Source: Kocuria sp. (lineage in GTDB: Bacteria > Actinomycetota > Actinomycetes > Actinomycetales > Micrococcaceae). Taken from it: a stretch of 6,075 nucleotides of DNA. The stretch lies in the NCBI GenBank assembly GCA_030453435.1, contig JAKDKI010000151.1:1-6075 (forward strand). The letters are read 5' to 3'. The first letter of the stretch is position 1. Each line of letters starts with the position of its first letter. The notes below the pieces were generated by a model. The model did no database searches and was not told where the DNA came from. It was given only the letters and a program-made list of their open reading frames with translations. Positions 1 to 5,416 of this stretch are shown in pieces. The translations under genes were made by a program, and so were the position numbers.

Positions 1-45
1 CCATGGATTAAAAGTCCACTGCTCTACCAACTGAGCTAAAGGCGC
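1..45 (-). tRNA. tRNA-Lys (anticodon UUU), partial
   Basis: Read on the minus strand, the sequence gives a 7-nt acceptor arm (GCGCCTT) starting at 45, then TA, a D-arm GCTC-AGTTGGTA-GAGC, and an anticodon stem GTGGA/TCCAT closing the 7-nt loop CTTTTAA. The anticodon TTT is at 12-10, which reads lysine codons AAA and AAG. The variable loop, T-arm and acceptor 3' strand lie beyond the left edge, so pairing of the acceptor stem cannot be checked. Structure and identity are clear from the visible two arms. Confidence 0.93.
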
Positions 46-82
46 GTGCCCCGCAGCGGCGAACCGGAAACGGAGCACCGCT

Positions 83-111
83 ACTCTACCGCAGGCTCAG
101 CACATTTCCAC
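83..111 (-). promoter_or_regulatory. Probable promoter of the tRNA-Lys gene
   Basis: On the minus strand a TAGAGT hexamer (88-83) fits the actinobacterial -10 pattern TANNNT. A weak -35-like TGGAAA lies 16 nt upstream (110-105). Initiation would fall near position 76, leaving a short leader of about 30 nt before the tRNA 5' end at 45. This is inference from position and motif only. Confidence 0.4.
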
Positions 112-195
112 TTTCGCCCCCACCACATAAGGTCCATGGATCGGCACTGCCGTTCTGCCAAACGTCATGCGTACAGGGGAGGCCCGCGGCGCACC

Positions 196-207
196 TAATC
201 TGGATCC
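196..207 (+). promoter_or_regulatory. -10 box for a leaderless fetB transcript
   Basis: TAATCT (196-201) matches the actinobacterial -10 consensus TANNNT and ends 6 nt before the GTG start at 208, so transcription should begin at or within a base of the start codon. No Shine-Dalgarno sequence sits at a useful distance; the only purine-rich run (175-182) is too far away. I see no convincing -35 element. The arrangement matches the box in front of the gene at 2814. Confidence 0.55.
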
Positions 208-954
208 GTGGAGAACATCTGGTGGTTCGCGGCAGGTCTGCTGGCCATGACCCTTTTGGCGATCCTGGTGCAACGGCAAGCGGGAGTCCGGCTCGGAGCT
301 CAGCCGCTGGTGGCCGTTATCCGGGCGGCGGTGCAGTTGGCCGTGATCGCCGTGATTCTGCGTGGAGTCCTGGCACTGCCGTGGTTGGTTCTGGCCTTCG
401 TGGTGCTGATGCTCTCCACTGCTTCCTGGACGTCATTCAGCAGATTGAAGGGGATCCCGGACGCAAGAAGAGCCGTGGTCATCGGCATCTTCGTGGGAGC
501 GCTCATCACGATCGTCCTGATCTTCGGGATGCGTCTGGTCGAGTGGGAGGTCGCCAACGTGGTTGCGGTGGCCGGAATCGTGATCGGCAATACGATGAGC
601 GCGGCGACCCTGACCGGACGGAACTTCGAACGTTCCACGGTGGCGCGGCGAGGTGAAATCGAGGCTTGGCTGTCCCTGGGCGCCACTTCGCGGGTCGCGT
701 ACCAAGCCGTGGCTCAGGAATCGATGAAGGAATCCCTGATCCCCAACATCGATCAGACCCGCGCAACCGGTTTGGTCACGCTGCCCGGCGCATTTGTGGG
801 AGCCTTGTTAGGAGGCGCATCCCCCACCGAGGCGGCCATGCTGCAATTGGTGGTGCTCGTGGGGATTCTGCTGACCCAATCCATCTGTTCATCCGTGGTG
901 ATTCGTGTGCTGTCCGGCTCACCCGTGGTCCCGCAAGAGGTACGTACTTCATGA
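208..954 (+). CDS. fetB: FetB-family (UPF0014) ABC transporter permease
   Basis: A 248-aa integral membrane protein of the FetB/YbbM (UPF0014) family, close to the usual length of about 255 aa. In Escherichia coli FetB works with the ATPase FetA and has been linked to iron export; the plant STAR2/ALS3 proteins are relatives. Hydrophobic segments lie near residues 5-21, 33-51, 58-74, 89-108, 115-135, 187-201 and 211-232. The family hallmarks are a GNTM motif (127-130), the cytoplasmic stretch ATLTGRNFERS (133-143) with a following helix rich in Glu and Arg, and GLVTLPGAFVGALLGGASP (188-206). The GTG at 208 is chosen because the first membrane segment begins right after it and a -10 box sits 6 nt upstream. 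The stop overlaps the next start (ATGA). No ATPase gene is adjacent on the visible side, so the substrate and partner are unknown; iron or another metal is only inferred from the family. Confidence 0.88.
   Translation: MENIWWFAAGLLAMTLLAILVQRQAGVRLGAQPLVAVIRAAVQLAVIAVILRGVLALPWLVLAFVVLMLSTASWTSFSRLKGIPDARRAVVIGIFVGALITIVLIFGMRLVEWEVANVVAVAGIVIGNTMSAATLTGRNFERSTVARRGEIEAWLSLGATSRVAYQAVAQESMKESLIPNIDQTRATGLVTLPGAFVGALLGGASPTEAAMLQLVVLVGILLTQSICSSVVIRVLSGSPVVPQEVRTS
935..940 (+). promoter_or_regulatory. Ribosome binding site that fixes the glutaminase start
   Basis: AAGAGG lies 10 nt before the ATG at 951, inside the end of fetB. Together with the ATGA stop/start overlap (951-954) it supports this ATG rather than any upstream codon in the same open frame, which would overlap most of fetB. 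Confidence 0.6.
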
Positions 955-2792
955 ACACCGTTCCCAAAACCAAGTTGGGCCCCTCCGTCATCACCGAATA
1001 CCTGCAACGGGTAGTGGAGGACCTTCGAGAGGTTGAGGGCGGAGCCGTGAAGGATTCCATCCCCGCGCTGGCCAACGCCGATCCCAACCCGATCGGCATT
1101 GCGGTGGCCACCGTGGACGGCGCCATTTACCAGGCCGGTGATTCCAAGCAGGAGTTCTGCATCCAGTCGATCTCCAAGGCCTTCACCTACGCTCAGGCCC
1201 TCACGGACCGCGGTATGGACGGCGTGTTCGAGAAGATCGATGTGGAGCCCAGTGGTGACGCGTTCAATGAGATCTCGCTGCAGCCCGAAACCGGGCGCCC
1301 CGCGAACCCCATGATCAATGCCGGCGCGATCGCGGCCACGTCCCTGGTCAAGAACACCGCCCACGGCACCCGTCGCGAGCGCATCCTGCGCTTGTACTCC
1401 CGGCTGGCGGGGCGTCAGCTGCGCATCAACAAAACCATTCATGCCCAGGAGAACCGCTCCGGGGACCGTAACCGAGCCCTGGGTTGGCTACTGTCCTCCC
1501 GAGACATCATCGAGGGCGACCCCACCAACGCGCTCGAGGACTACTTCGCGCAATGCTCCGTCATGCTCAACTGCGTGGATCTGGCCCGCATGGGGGCCAC
1601 TCTCGCCGCCGGTGGCGTCAATCCGCTCTCCGGGGAGCGCGTGTTGAGCACGCAGGTGGTCTCGGACGTGCTGTCCGTGATGTACACGTGCGGTATGTAC
1701 GACGACGCCGGGCGCTGGGCCTTGAAGGTCGGGTTGCCCGCCAAGTCCGGAGTTGCCGGCGGCATCATCGCCGTCCTCCCCGGCCAGTTGGCCGTGGCCG
1801 TGTTCTCGCCGCCGCTGGATCAGCACGGTAATTCGGTGCGCGGAATCGCAGCGTGTGAGCGACTCAGCCAGGACCTGGACCTGCACTTCGCTCGAACCGA
1901 ACGCAACGGGCACTCCACGGTGCGCTCGGAGTACTACCTGTCCGAGGCGCCGTCGTTGATGCGCCGCAACGACGCCGCCAATGAAGTCCTCGAGGAACAC
2001 GGGGAGGACGTGCGGATCGTCGAGCTGCAGGGCGACCTGCGTTTCGCGGGCGCCGAGACGGCGATTCGGACCATCCGCGAGGCCGCACGCGAATGCGCAT
2101 ACGTCCTGGTGGACATCAGACAGGTTGATGACCTGGCTCGTTACGTCATGCCCCTATTGGGACGAACCTCCGAACAGCTCGAGAACGCGCAACGCCACCT
2201 GGCGATCATTGCGGAGAAGGGGTCGGAGCACACCCAGGACCTGGACCATCCGGTCACGGTGTTCCCCACCCGCGCCGAGGCCCTGACCTGGGCAGAGGAC
2301 GAGATCCTGGAGAAGTTCGGCGGCCCAGAGTGCATGCCGGACAAGGTGCGTTCCACGGATTCCGACCTGCTCAGTTCCCTGTCCGACGAGGACGTCGAGG
2401 AAATCCGATCCAAGACCACCCGTGTGGAATGGCCCGCCGGCACCACTGTGCTTCGAGCCGGCCAGCGTTTCGAGGGCGTGTACATGGTGGTTTCCGGAAA
2501 CGTGGAGATCACCCGCCGCTCCCCCACCGGCGAACGCGTCGAGCTGGAGGTCCTCGGGCCGGGTAAGAGCTTCGGTGAGGTGGCCCTGGGCACGGACTCC
2601 CGTCACATGGTCAGCTTCACGACCATCACGGACGTTGTCGCCCGGAAACTCCCCCCGGAAGCCGTGGACGAGATCGAAAAGACCCACCCCGAACTCGCGC
2701 TGCGCTGGTGGCGCGCCGTCTCCACACACGCCATGCGGCGCATCGAGGAACGCTGGCGCCAACAGGCCGGGGAAACCCACACGACGGACTGA
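951..2792 (+). CDS. glsA: Glutaminase with C-terminal STAS-like and cNMP-binding-like domains
   Basis: A 613-aa enzyme; its first 310 residues are a complete serine-dependent (beta-lactamase-like) glutaminase hydrolysing L-glutamine to glutamate and ammonia. The SxxK pair is Ser73 and Lys76, and the other active-site positions known from GlsA enzymes are all present: Asn123 in NPMINAGAI (119-127), Glu167, Asn174, Tyr198, Tyr250 and Val268 in KSGVAGG. Plain bacterial glutaminases end near 310 residues. Here a STAS-like domain follows (about 325-450); the usual DSSG phosphorylation site is replaced by LARY (395-398). A cyclic-nucleotide-binding fold follows (about 470-600), with SGNVEITRR (515-523) and FGEVALG (541-547). 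Its Glu543 and Arg551 match the phosphate-binding pair of cNMP pockets, though the spacing is short. No signal peptide or membrane segment is seen, so it should be cytosolic. The gene overlaps fetB by 4 bp, implying translational coupling. Glutaminase activity is near certain; what the tail senses is unknown. Confidence 0.95.
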   Translation: MNTVPKTKLGPSVITEYLQRVVEDLREVEGGAVKDSIPALANADPNPIGIAVATVDGAIYQAGDSKQEFCIQSISKAFTYAQALTDRGMDGVFEKIDVEPSGDAFNEISLQPETGRPANPMINAGAIAATSLVKNTAHGTRRERILRLYSRLAGRQLRINKTIHAQENRSGDRNRALGWLLSSRDIIEGDPTNALEDYFAQCSVMLNCVDLARMGATLAAGGVNPLSGERVLSTQVVSDVLSVMYTCGMYDDAGRWALKVGLPAKSGVAGGIIAVLPGQLAVAVFSPPLDQHGNSVRGIAACERLSQDLDLHFARTERNGHSTVRSEYYLSEAPSLMRRNDAANEVLEEHGEDVRIVELQGDLRFAGAETAIRTIREAARECAYVLVDIRQVDDLARYVMPLLGRTSEQLENAQRHLAIIAEKGSEHTQDLDHPVTVFPTRAEALTWAEDEILEKFGGPECMPDKVRSTDSDLLSSLSDEDVEEIRSKTTRVEWPAGTTVLRAGQRFEGVYMVVSGNVEITRRSPTGERVELEVLGPGKSFGEVALGTDSRHMVSFTTITDVVARKLPPEAVDEIEKTHPELALRWWRAVSTHAMRRIEERWRQQAGETHTTD

Positions 2793-2801
2793 TCGCGGGC
2801 G

Positions 2802-2813
2802 TAGGCTGGGCGC
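2802..2813 (+). promoter_or_regulatory. -10 box for a leaderless transcript of the 206-aa gene
   Basis: TAGGCT (2802-2807) is an excellent actinobacterial -10 box and ends exactly 6 nt before the ATG at 2814, so transcripts should start at the ATG. The 21-nt gap after glsA holds no terminator, so read-through from glsA is also possible. The -35 region falls in the end of glsA and shows no clear TTGACA-like hexamer. Confidence 0.6.
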
Positions 2814-3434
2814 ATGAATGAACCGCGCCAGCACCATTCACCCGTGAAGTTCTCGCCCGAGAAGTTCGACGCGCACGAGGGCGGAACGGATCCCGCACGA
2901 GTCTCGGAGGCCGCGCACCTGGCCGCCCACGCGCTCGTTTCACGAGGCCGCGAGGCGGATGATCCCGAGGTGCACCAACGCCTGGTACAACTCACGGACG
3001 AACAAGGCCTGGAGGGTATTGCCGAACTCTGGGCCCAGGCCCCCGCGGTATCGCTGCCCGGCGCGTTGTGGCGGCTGTATGCCCTGCGCGCGGCCGCTCG
3101 CACGGACCCGCACCGAATGGGCCGTTGGTTCGCCGCAGGCAAGGGCACGGCACAGGTTTCGGACGTGGTGGCCGGGGTGGCTGGTCTCCCCGGCGCTGAG
3201 GAGATCTGCCAGGTCGCGGACACGATTCTGTCCGGCGCGTTCAACGGCGAGTTCGACGTCGCTCTGGAGCGTTTCGCTGCCTTCTGTCGCGTGATCGCCC
3301 TGGGCCAGGAACGCACGCAGGACATCCCCAGCCTCGCCGTGCAGCATGCGGCTCGACGGATCCCCCGGTTGTCGCGTACCGCCAATGAACTCGATGCTGC
3401 GGCAAAGGCCTGGCGCAACGGGACATTGGATTAG
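2814..3434 (+). CDS. Conserved soluble protein of unknown function (206 aa)
   Basis: A 206-aa, Ala-rich and probably all-helical protein with no signal peptide or membrane segment. A polar tail (about 1-25, with the stretch VKFSPEKFDAHE) precedes a helical body containing VHQRLVQLTDEQGLEGIAEL, WAQAPAVSLPGALWRLYALR, GRWFAAGKG, DVVAGVAGLPGAEE and FDVALERFAAFCRVIALG. It resembles a family I associate with actinobacteria, whose members have sometimes been labelled RNA polymerase beta subunit in automatic annotation. Nothing here resembles RpoB, and that label should not be carried over. I see no catalytic motif. The ATG is fixed by the -10 box 6 nt upstream. It follows glsA by 21 bp on the same strand but probably has its own promoter, so a link to glutamine metabolism is weak. 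That it is a real gene is well supported by its codon use and conserved look. Confidence 0.82.
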   Translation: MNEPRQHHSPVKFSPEKFDAHEGGTDPARVSEAAHLAAHALVSRGREADDPEVHQRLVQLTDEQGLEGIAELWAQAPAVSLPGALWRLYALRAAARTDPHRMGRWFAAGKGTAQVSDVVAGVAGLPGAEEICQVADTILSGAFNGEFDVALERFAAFCRVIALGQERTQDIPSLAVQHAARRIPRLSRTANELDAAAKAWRNGTLD

Positions 3435-3501
3435 CCCCCCGGGCAGGGTTTAGCATGGACATCAGGTGTCGGGCCGCGGCAGCCCCGGGCTCCATCATTT
3501 A

Positions 3502-3532
3502 GCCGCTACGAGCGGCCTTCCGCCGAGAGGCG
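3502..3532 (+). terminator. Two adjacent small hairpins after the 206-aa gene
   Basis: GCCGCT-ACG-AGCGGC (3502-3516) is a perfect 6-bp stem, followed at once by CGCC-GAGA-GGCG (3521-3532), a 4-bp stem with a GNRA-type loop. They lie about 70 nt after the stop of the 206-aa gene. No T-run follows directly; only a TACTTTTCC appears about 20 nt later. They may end transcription in a factor-dependent way or be part of a structured leader. The function is uncertain. Confidence 0.3.
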
Positions 3533-3595
3533 CTCCCGGTCCGGCACCCCCTACTTTTCCGGCGTTCTCCACCCGAGTCCCACTTGCTTCCGGAG

Positions 3596-3606
3596 TGGTC
3601 TGACCA
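3596..3606 (+). promoter_or_regulatory. FadR-type (GntR family) operator-like palindrome
   Basis: TGGTC-T-GACCA is a perfect 11-bp palindrome with a single central base. It fits the TNGTNNNACNA pattern recognised by FadR-subfamily GntR regulators and the core of the E. coli FadR site. It lies about 38 bp upstream of the -10 box of the DUF47-pit pair and 88 bp before its start codon. No regulator gene is in the window, so which protein binds is unknown. Confidence 0.4.
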
Positions 3607-3643
3607 AATTTCCCCGGCGACCGTGCTGTTAACTTTCTGCAGG

Positions 3644-3649
3644 TACAGT
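3644..3649 (+). promoter_or_regulatory. -10 box of the DUF47-pit operon
   Basis: TACAGT preceded by GG is a typical actinobacterial -10 hexamer. Initiation would fall near 3656 and give a leader of about 38 nt. No -35 hexamer stands 16-18 nt upstream, which would suit an activator-dependent promoter. A GTTAAC palindrome (3628-3633) lies in the spacer region. Confidence 0.4.
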
Positions 3650-3678
3650 GAGGTCGAAAATTCACGTGTATTACACCT

Positions 3679-3683
3679 AAGGA
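3679..3683 (+). promoter_or_regulatory. Ribosome binding site of the DUF47 gene
   Basis: AAGGA sits 10 nt before the ATG at 3694. The nearer ATG at 3683 is in another frame and overlaps this element, so 3694 is the likely start. Confidence 0.5.
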
Positions 3684-3693
3684 TGGGCGGGGT

Positions 3694-4311
3694 ATGGCCT
3701 TTCGGATCTTCCCGGAGGACGAACGGGTCATCGAACTTCTGGTTCAGATGTCTCAGTGCGTCACAACCTCCGTGGACCTGTTGGCCGAGCACCTCAGCGC
3801 CACCGACGAACGCGTGGCCGAAACCATGCAGTCCCTACTGGACACCGAGGACGAGTGCAGCAGCTTGTACTTCTCCCTCATGACCACCACTCGTTCTTCC
3901 TACGTGGTTCCCATTCCCCGCCAGGACCTTTACATCCTGGGGCAGTGGATCCAAAAAGCTCTCGAAGCTCTCGTCGCCGGCGCTGAGACCCAACAGTTAT
4001 ACAAGATCGACCGCCCCACCTCTCATGCGACCGAGCAACTGAACATCATTCGACTGATGTCCGAGATGACCACCAAGGCCATGGGCCGGCTGGCCACGCT
4101 GGACGAGTTGGACGATTACTGGTTCGAGATGATCCGGCTCTCGCGGCAATCGGAACGAACCCACCGCACCTATCGAGCGTCACTGTTGGACAAGCACAAG
4201 GCCCTGCAGGCCTTGCGGCGCATGGATGCTGCGGGCAGGCTACTGGACGCTTCCCGTGCACTGGCGCACGTCTCCGCAGAAGTCGGCCGAGTACTCGTCT
4301 CGGAATCCTGA
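3694..4311 (+). CDS. DUF47 / PhoU-like Pit accessory protein
   Basis: A 205-aa soluble, all-helical protein of the DUF47 family (relatives of YkaA and distant relatives of PhoU), which is commonly encoded directly before Pit-type phosphate permeases and thought to modulate them. The PhoU-like pattern is seen in an N-terminal helix (10-34), the acidic LLDTEDECSSLYFSLM (48-63), the strongly typical PIPRQDLYILGQWIQKALEAL (73-93), and a second helical repeat (115-200) with LDELDDYWFEMIRLSRQSER. The length is normal for the family. The second repeat is divergent: the usual acidic metal-binding clusters are replaced by LSRQSERTHR (149-158) and DAAGRLLDASRA (178-189). Its stop lies 4 nt before the GTG of the pit gene, so the two are almost certainly one operon and coupled. 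Family assignment rests on this pattern and on the neighbour. Confidence 0.85.
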   Translation: MAFRIFPEDERVIELLVQMSQCVTTSVDLLAEHLSATDERVAETMQSLLDTEDECSSLYFSLMTTTRSSYVVPIPRQDLYILGQWIQKALEALVAGAETQQLYKIDRPTSHATEQLNIIRLMSEMTTKAMGRLATLDELDDYWFEMIRLSRQSERTHRTYRASLLDKHKALQALRRMDAAGRLLDASRALAHVSAEVGRVLVSES

Positions 4312-4315
4312 CCCC

Positions 4316-5341
4316 GTGGCTGAGCTCCTTCTGGTCGCCGGATTTGTGCTGGCCGTGGCATTCACCGTGGTCAACGGTTTCCATGACGCGTCCAATGCAA
4401 ACGCCCTGCCCGTGAGGTTCAATGCCCTCACCCCGCGCGTGGCCGTGGGAATGGGTGCGGTGTTCAACCTTCTCGGTGCGCTCACCGTGGGGTTGGTCCT
4501 GACGCAATTGATTCCGTTCGACATCCCCGTACCCATCAGCACGGTGGGCACCGTGGTCATCATTTGCACGCTGATCACGGCCATCGCGTGGAATCTGCTC
4601 ACGTGGTGGTGGGCCATGCCATCCTCGTCCACCGCGGCCATGAGCGGCGGCATCATCGGTTCTCTCGTGGGTGCCTACGCGGTGGGGCTCGCCCCGGATC
4701 TGGTTGTGCACGGGGATACGGTCTGGCGCCTGGCGCTACCCATCATCGTGGCCCCCGCCATCGCGTTCATCCTGGCCCAACTGCTGGTTTTCCTGGCTGT
4801 ATACTTGTTCAGGCATGAAGCTCCCGGGGTAGTGAAACGCCGCTCCGCACTGGTTCAGGCCACGGGTGCCGCCGCCATCCACTTCGGGCACGGAATCCAG
4901 CACGGCCGGCGCGCCATCTGGGTGTTCGTGGTTCTTCTCATGTGCTACGGGATGGTCATCCCGATTTCTCACGTCCCCCTGTGGATCCCCTTGCTCGTGG
5001 GGCTCTGCCTGGGTGCTGGCACGCTTCTGGGCGGCTGGCGGATCGCCTATACGCTGTCCGCCCGCGTGGTGAACCTCGATCCACTGCGCGGGGCCGTGGC
5101 CCAGACCGTGGCCGGATCCTTGCTCTTCATCGGTGGTTTCCTGGTTCCCTTCCCGATGTCCACCTCGCAAACCAGCACTGCGGCCATCCTGGGCGCGGGC
5201 ACGCTGCAACGGTTCCGCACCGTGTACCACCGCACCCTGGTGCAAGTGCTCGTCACGTGGGCCGTCACGGTTCCGGTGTGCGCTCTGATCGCCGGAACGC
5301 TTTTCTTGGCGGCCTCTCCCCTGCTGCAGATCGGCTCCTGA
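4316..5341 (+). CDS. pit: Pit-family inorganic phosphate (or related anion) permease
   Basis: A 341-aa, highly hydrophobic permease of the PiT family, which brings in phosphate, usually as a metal-phosphate complex, with a cation. The first signature is intact: VNGFHDASNANALPVR (19-34), followed by LTPRVAVGMGAVFNLLGAL (38-56). Further landmarks are MPSSSTAAMSGGIIGS (101-116), HFGHGIQHGRRAIWVF (189-204), GGWRIAYTLS (239-248) and FPMSTSQTSTAAILGAG (279-295). In typical Pit proteins the second signature is HGxNDAQK or HGxQDAQK; here the Asp is His196. The two PSSSSH and STTH motifs lack their His (Thr106-Ala107 and Gln285). The GTG at 4316 is chosen because the first membrane helix begins at once and it lies 4 nt after the DUF47 stop; the open frame extends upstream to 4226 but that would overlap DUF47. 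There is no good ribosome binding site, suggesting reinitiation. Phosphate is the likely but unproven substrate. Confidence 0.88.
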   Translation: MAELLLVAGFVLAVAFTVVNGFHDASNANALPVRFNALTPRVAVGMGAVFNLLGALTVGLVLTQLIPFDIPVPISTVGTVVIICTLITAIAWNLLTWWWAMPSSSTAAMSGGIIGSLVGAYAVGLAPDLVVHGDTVWRLALPIIVAPAIAFILAQLLVFLAVYLFRHEAPGVVKRRSALVQATGAAAIHFGHGIQHGRRAIWVFVVLLMCYGMVIPISHVPLWIPLLVGLCLGAGTLLGGWRIAYTLSARVVNLDPLRGAVAQTVAGSLLFIGGFLVPFPMSTSQTSTAAILGAGTLQRFRTVYHRTLVQVLVTWAVTVPVCALIAGTLFLAASPLLQIGS

Positions 5342-5346
5342 AACAA

Positions 5347-5386
5347 CGACGACGCCGCACGCCCTGGTGGGCGCGCGGCGTCGTCG
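5347..5386. terminator. Strong bidirectional terminator hairpin between pit and pstB
   Basis: A 12-bp arm CGACGACGCCGC (5347-5358) pairs perfectly with 5375-5386. After one A-C mismatch, a further 5 bp (5360-5364 with 5369-5373) close a TGGT tetraloop. It starts 6 nt after the pit stop and lies 31 nt beyond the pstB stop on the other strand. Only the minus-strand reading has a T-rich tail (TTGTTT, 5346-5341), so it is a classical intrinsic terminator for pstB. In the pit direction it is followed by GAATCC and would work mainly as a structural block or mRNA end. Confidence 0.85.
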
Positions 5387-5416
5387 GAATCCGAGAAACG
5401 TCAGAGACGTGGCCGA

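Larger units (their letters stand above)
3435..3693 (+). other. Intergenic leader region, no convincing gene
   Basis: This is the longest gene-free stretch of the window (259 bp). In order it holds a TAGCAT promoter-like hexamer (3451-3456) with an overlapping 15-codon reading frame (3455-3502), two adjacent small hairpins (3502-3516 and 3521-3532), a FadR-like palindrome (3596-3606), a -10 box (3644-3649), an 11-bp inverted repeat GTGT-ATT-ACAC (3666-3676) and the ribosome binding site of the next gene. The second half is visibly richer in A and T than the surrounding genes, as expected of a regulatory region. Confidence 0.6.

Noticed and set aside
1..144. CCATGGAT repeated at 1-8 and 135-142, as a possible tRNA-linked attachment site
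   Set aside because: Only 8 bp, built on a CCATGG palindrome, and no integrase or mobile gene is nearby.
666..950. In-frame upstream extension of the glutaminase
   Set aside because: It would overlap nearly 290 bp of fetB, its residues look like random Arg/Gly/Pro-rich translation, and the ATG at 951 has a ribosome binding site and fits the family N-terminus.
753..1442. Long minus-strand open frame opposite glsA, and similar ones opposite fetB and pit
   Set aside because: The plus-strand genes are clear family members. The opposite frames have no recognisable motif and are expected by-products of G/C-rich third positions.
3466..3603. 45-codon GTG frame in the intergenic leader
   Set aside because: Pro/Gly/Ala-rich with no ribosome binding site and no similarity that I recognise; it also spans the hairpins and ends in the palindrome.
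3628..3638. GTTAACTTTCT as a PhoP (pho box) half-site
   Set aside because: It differs from the GTTCACC-type repeat at a key position and no second repeat follows at 11-nt spacing, so phosphate control by PhoP is not supported from sequence.
3666..3676. Inverted repeat GTGT-ATT-ACAC before the DUF47 gene
   Set aside because: Only 4-bp arms; mentioned within the intergenic entry, but too short to call an operator by itself.
4226..4315. Upstream extension of the Pit protein
   Set aside because: It lies within the DUF47 gene in another frame and adds a non-hydrophobic stretch before the first membrane helix.
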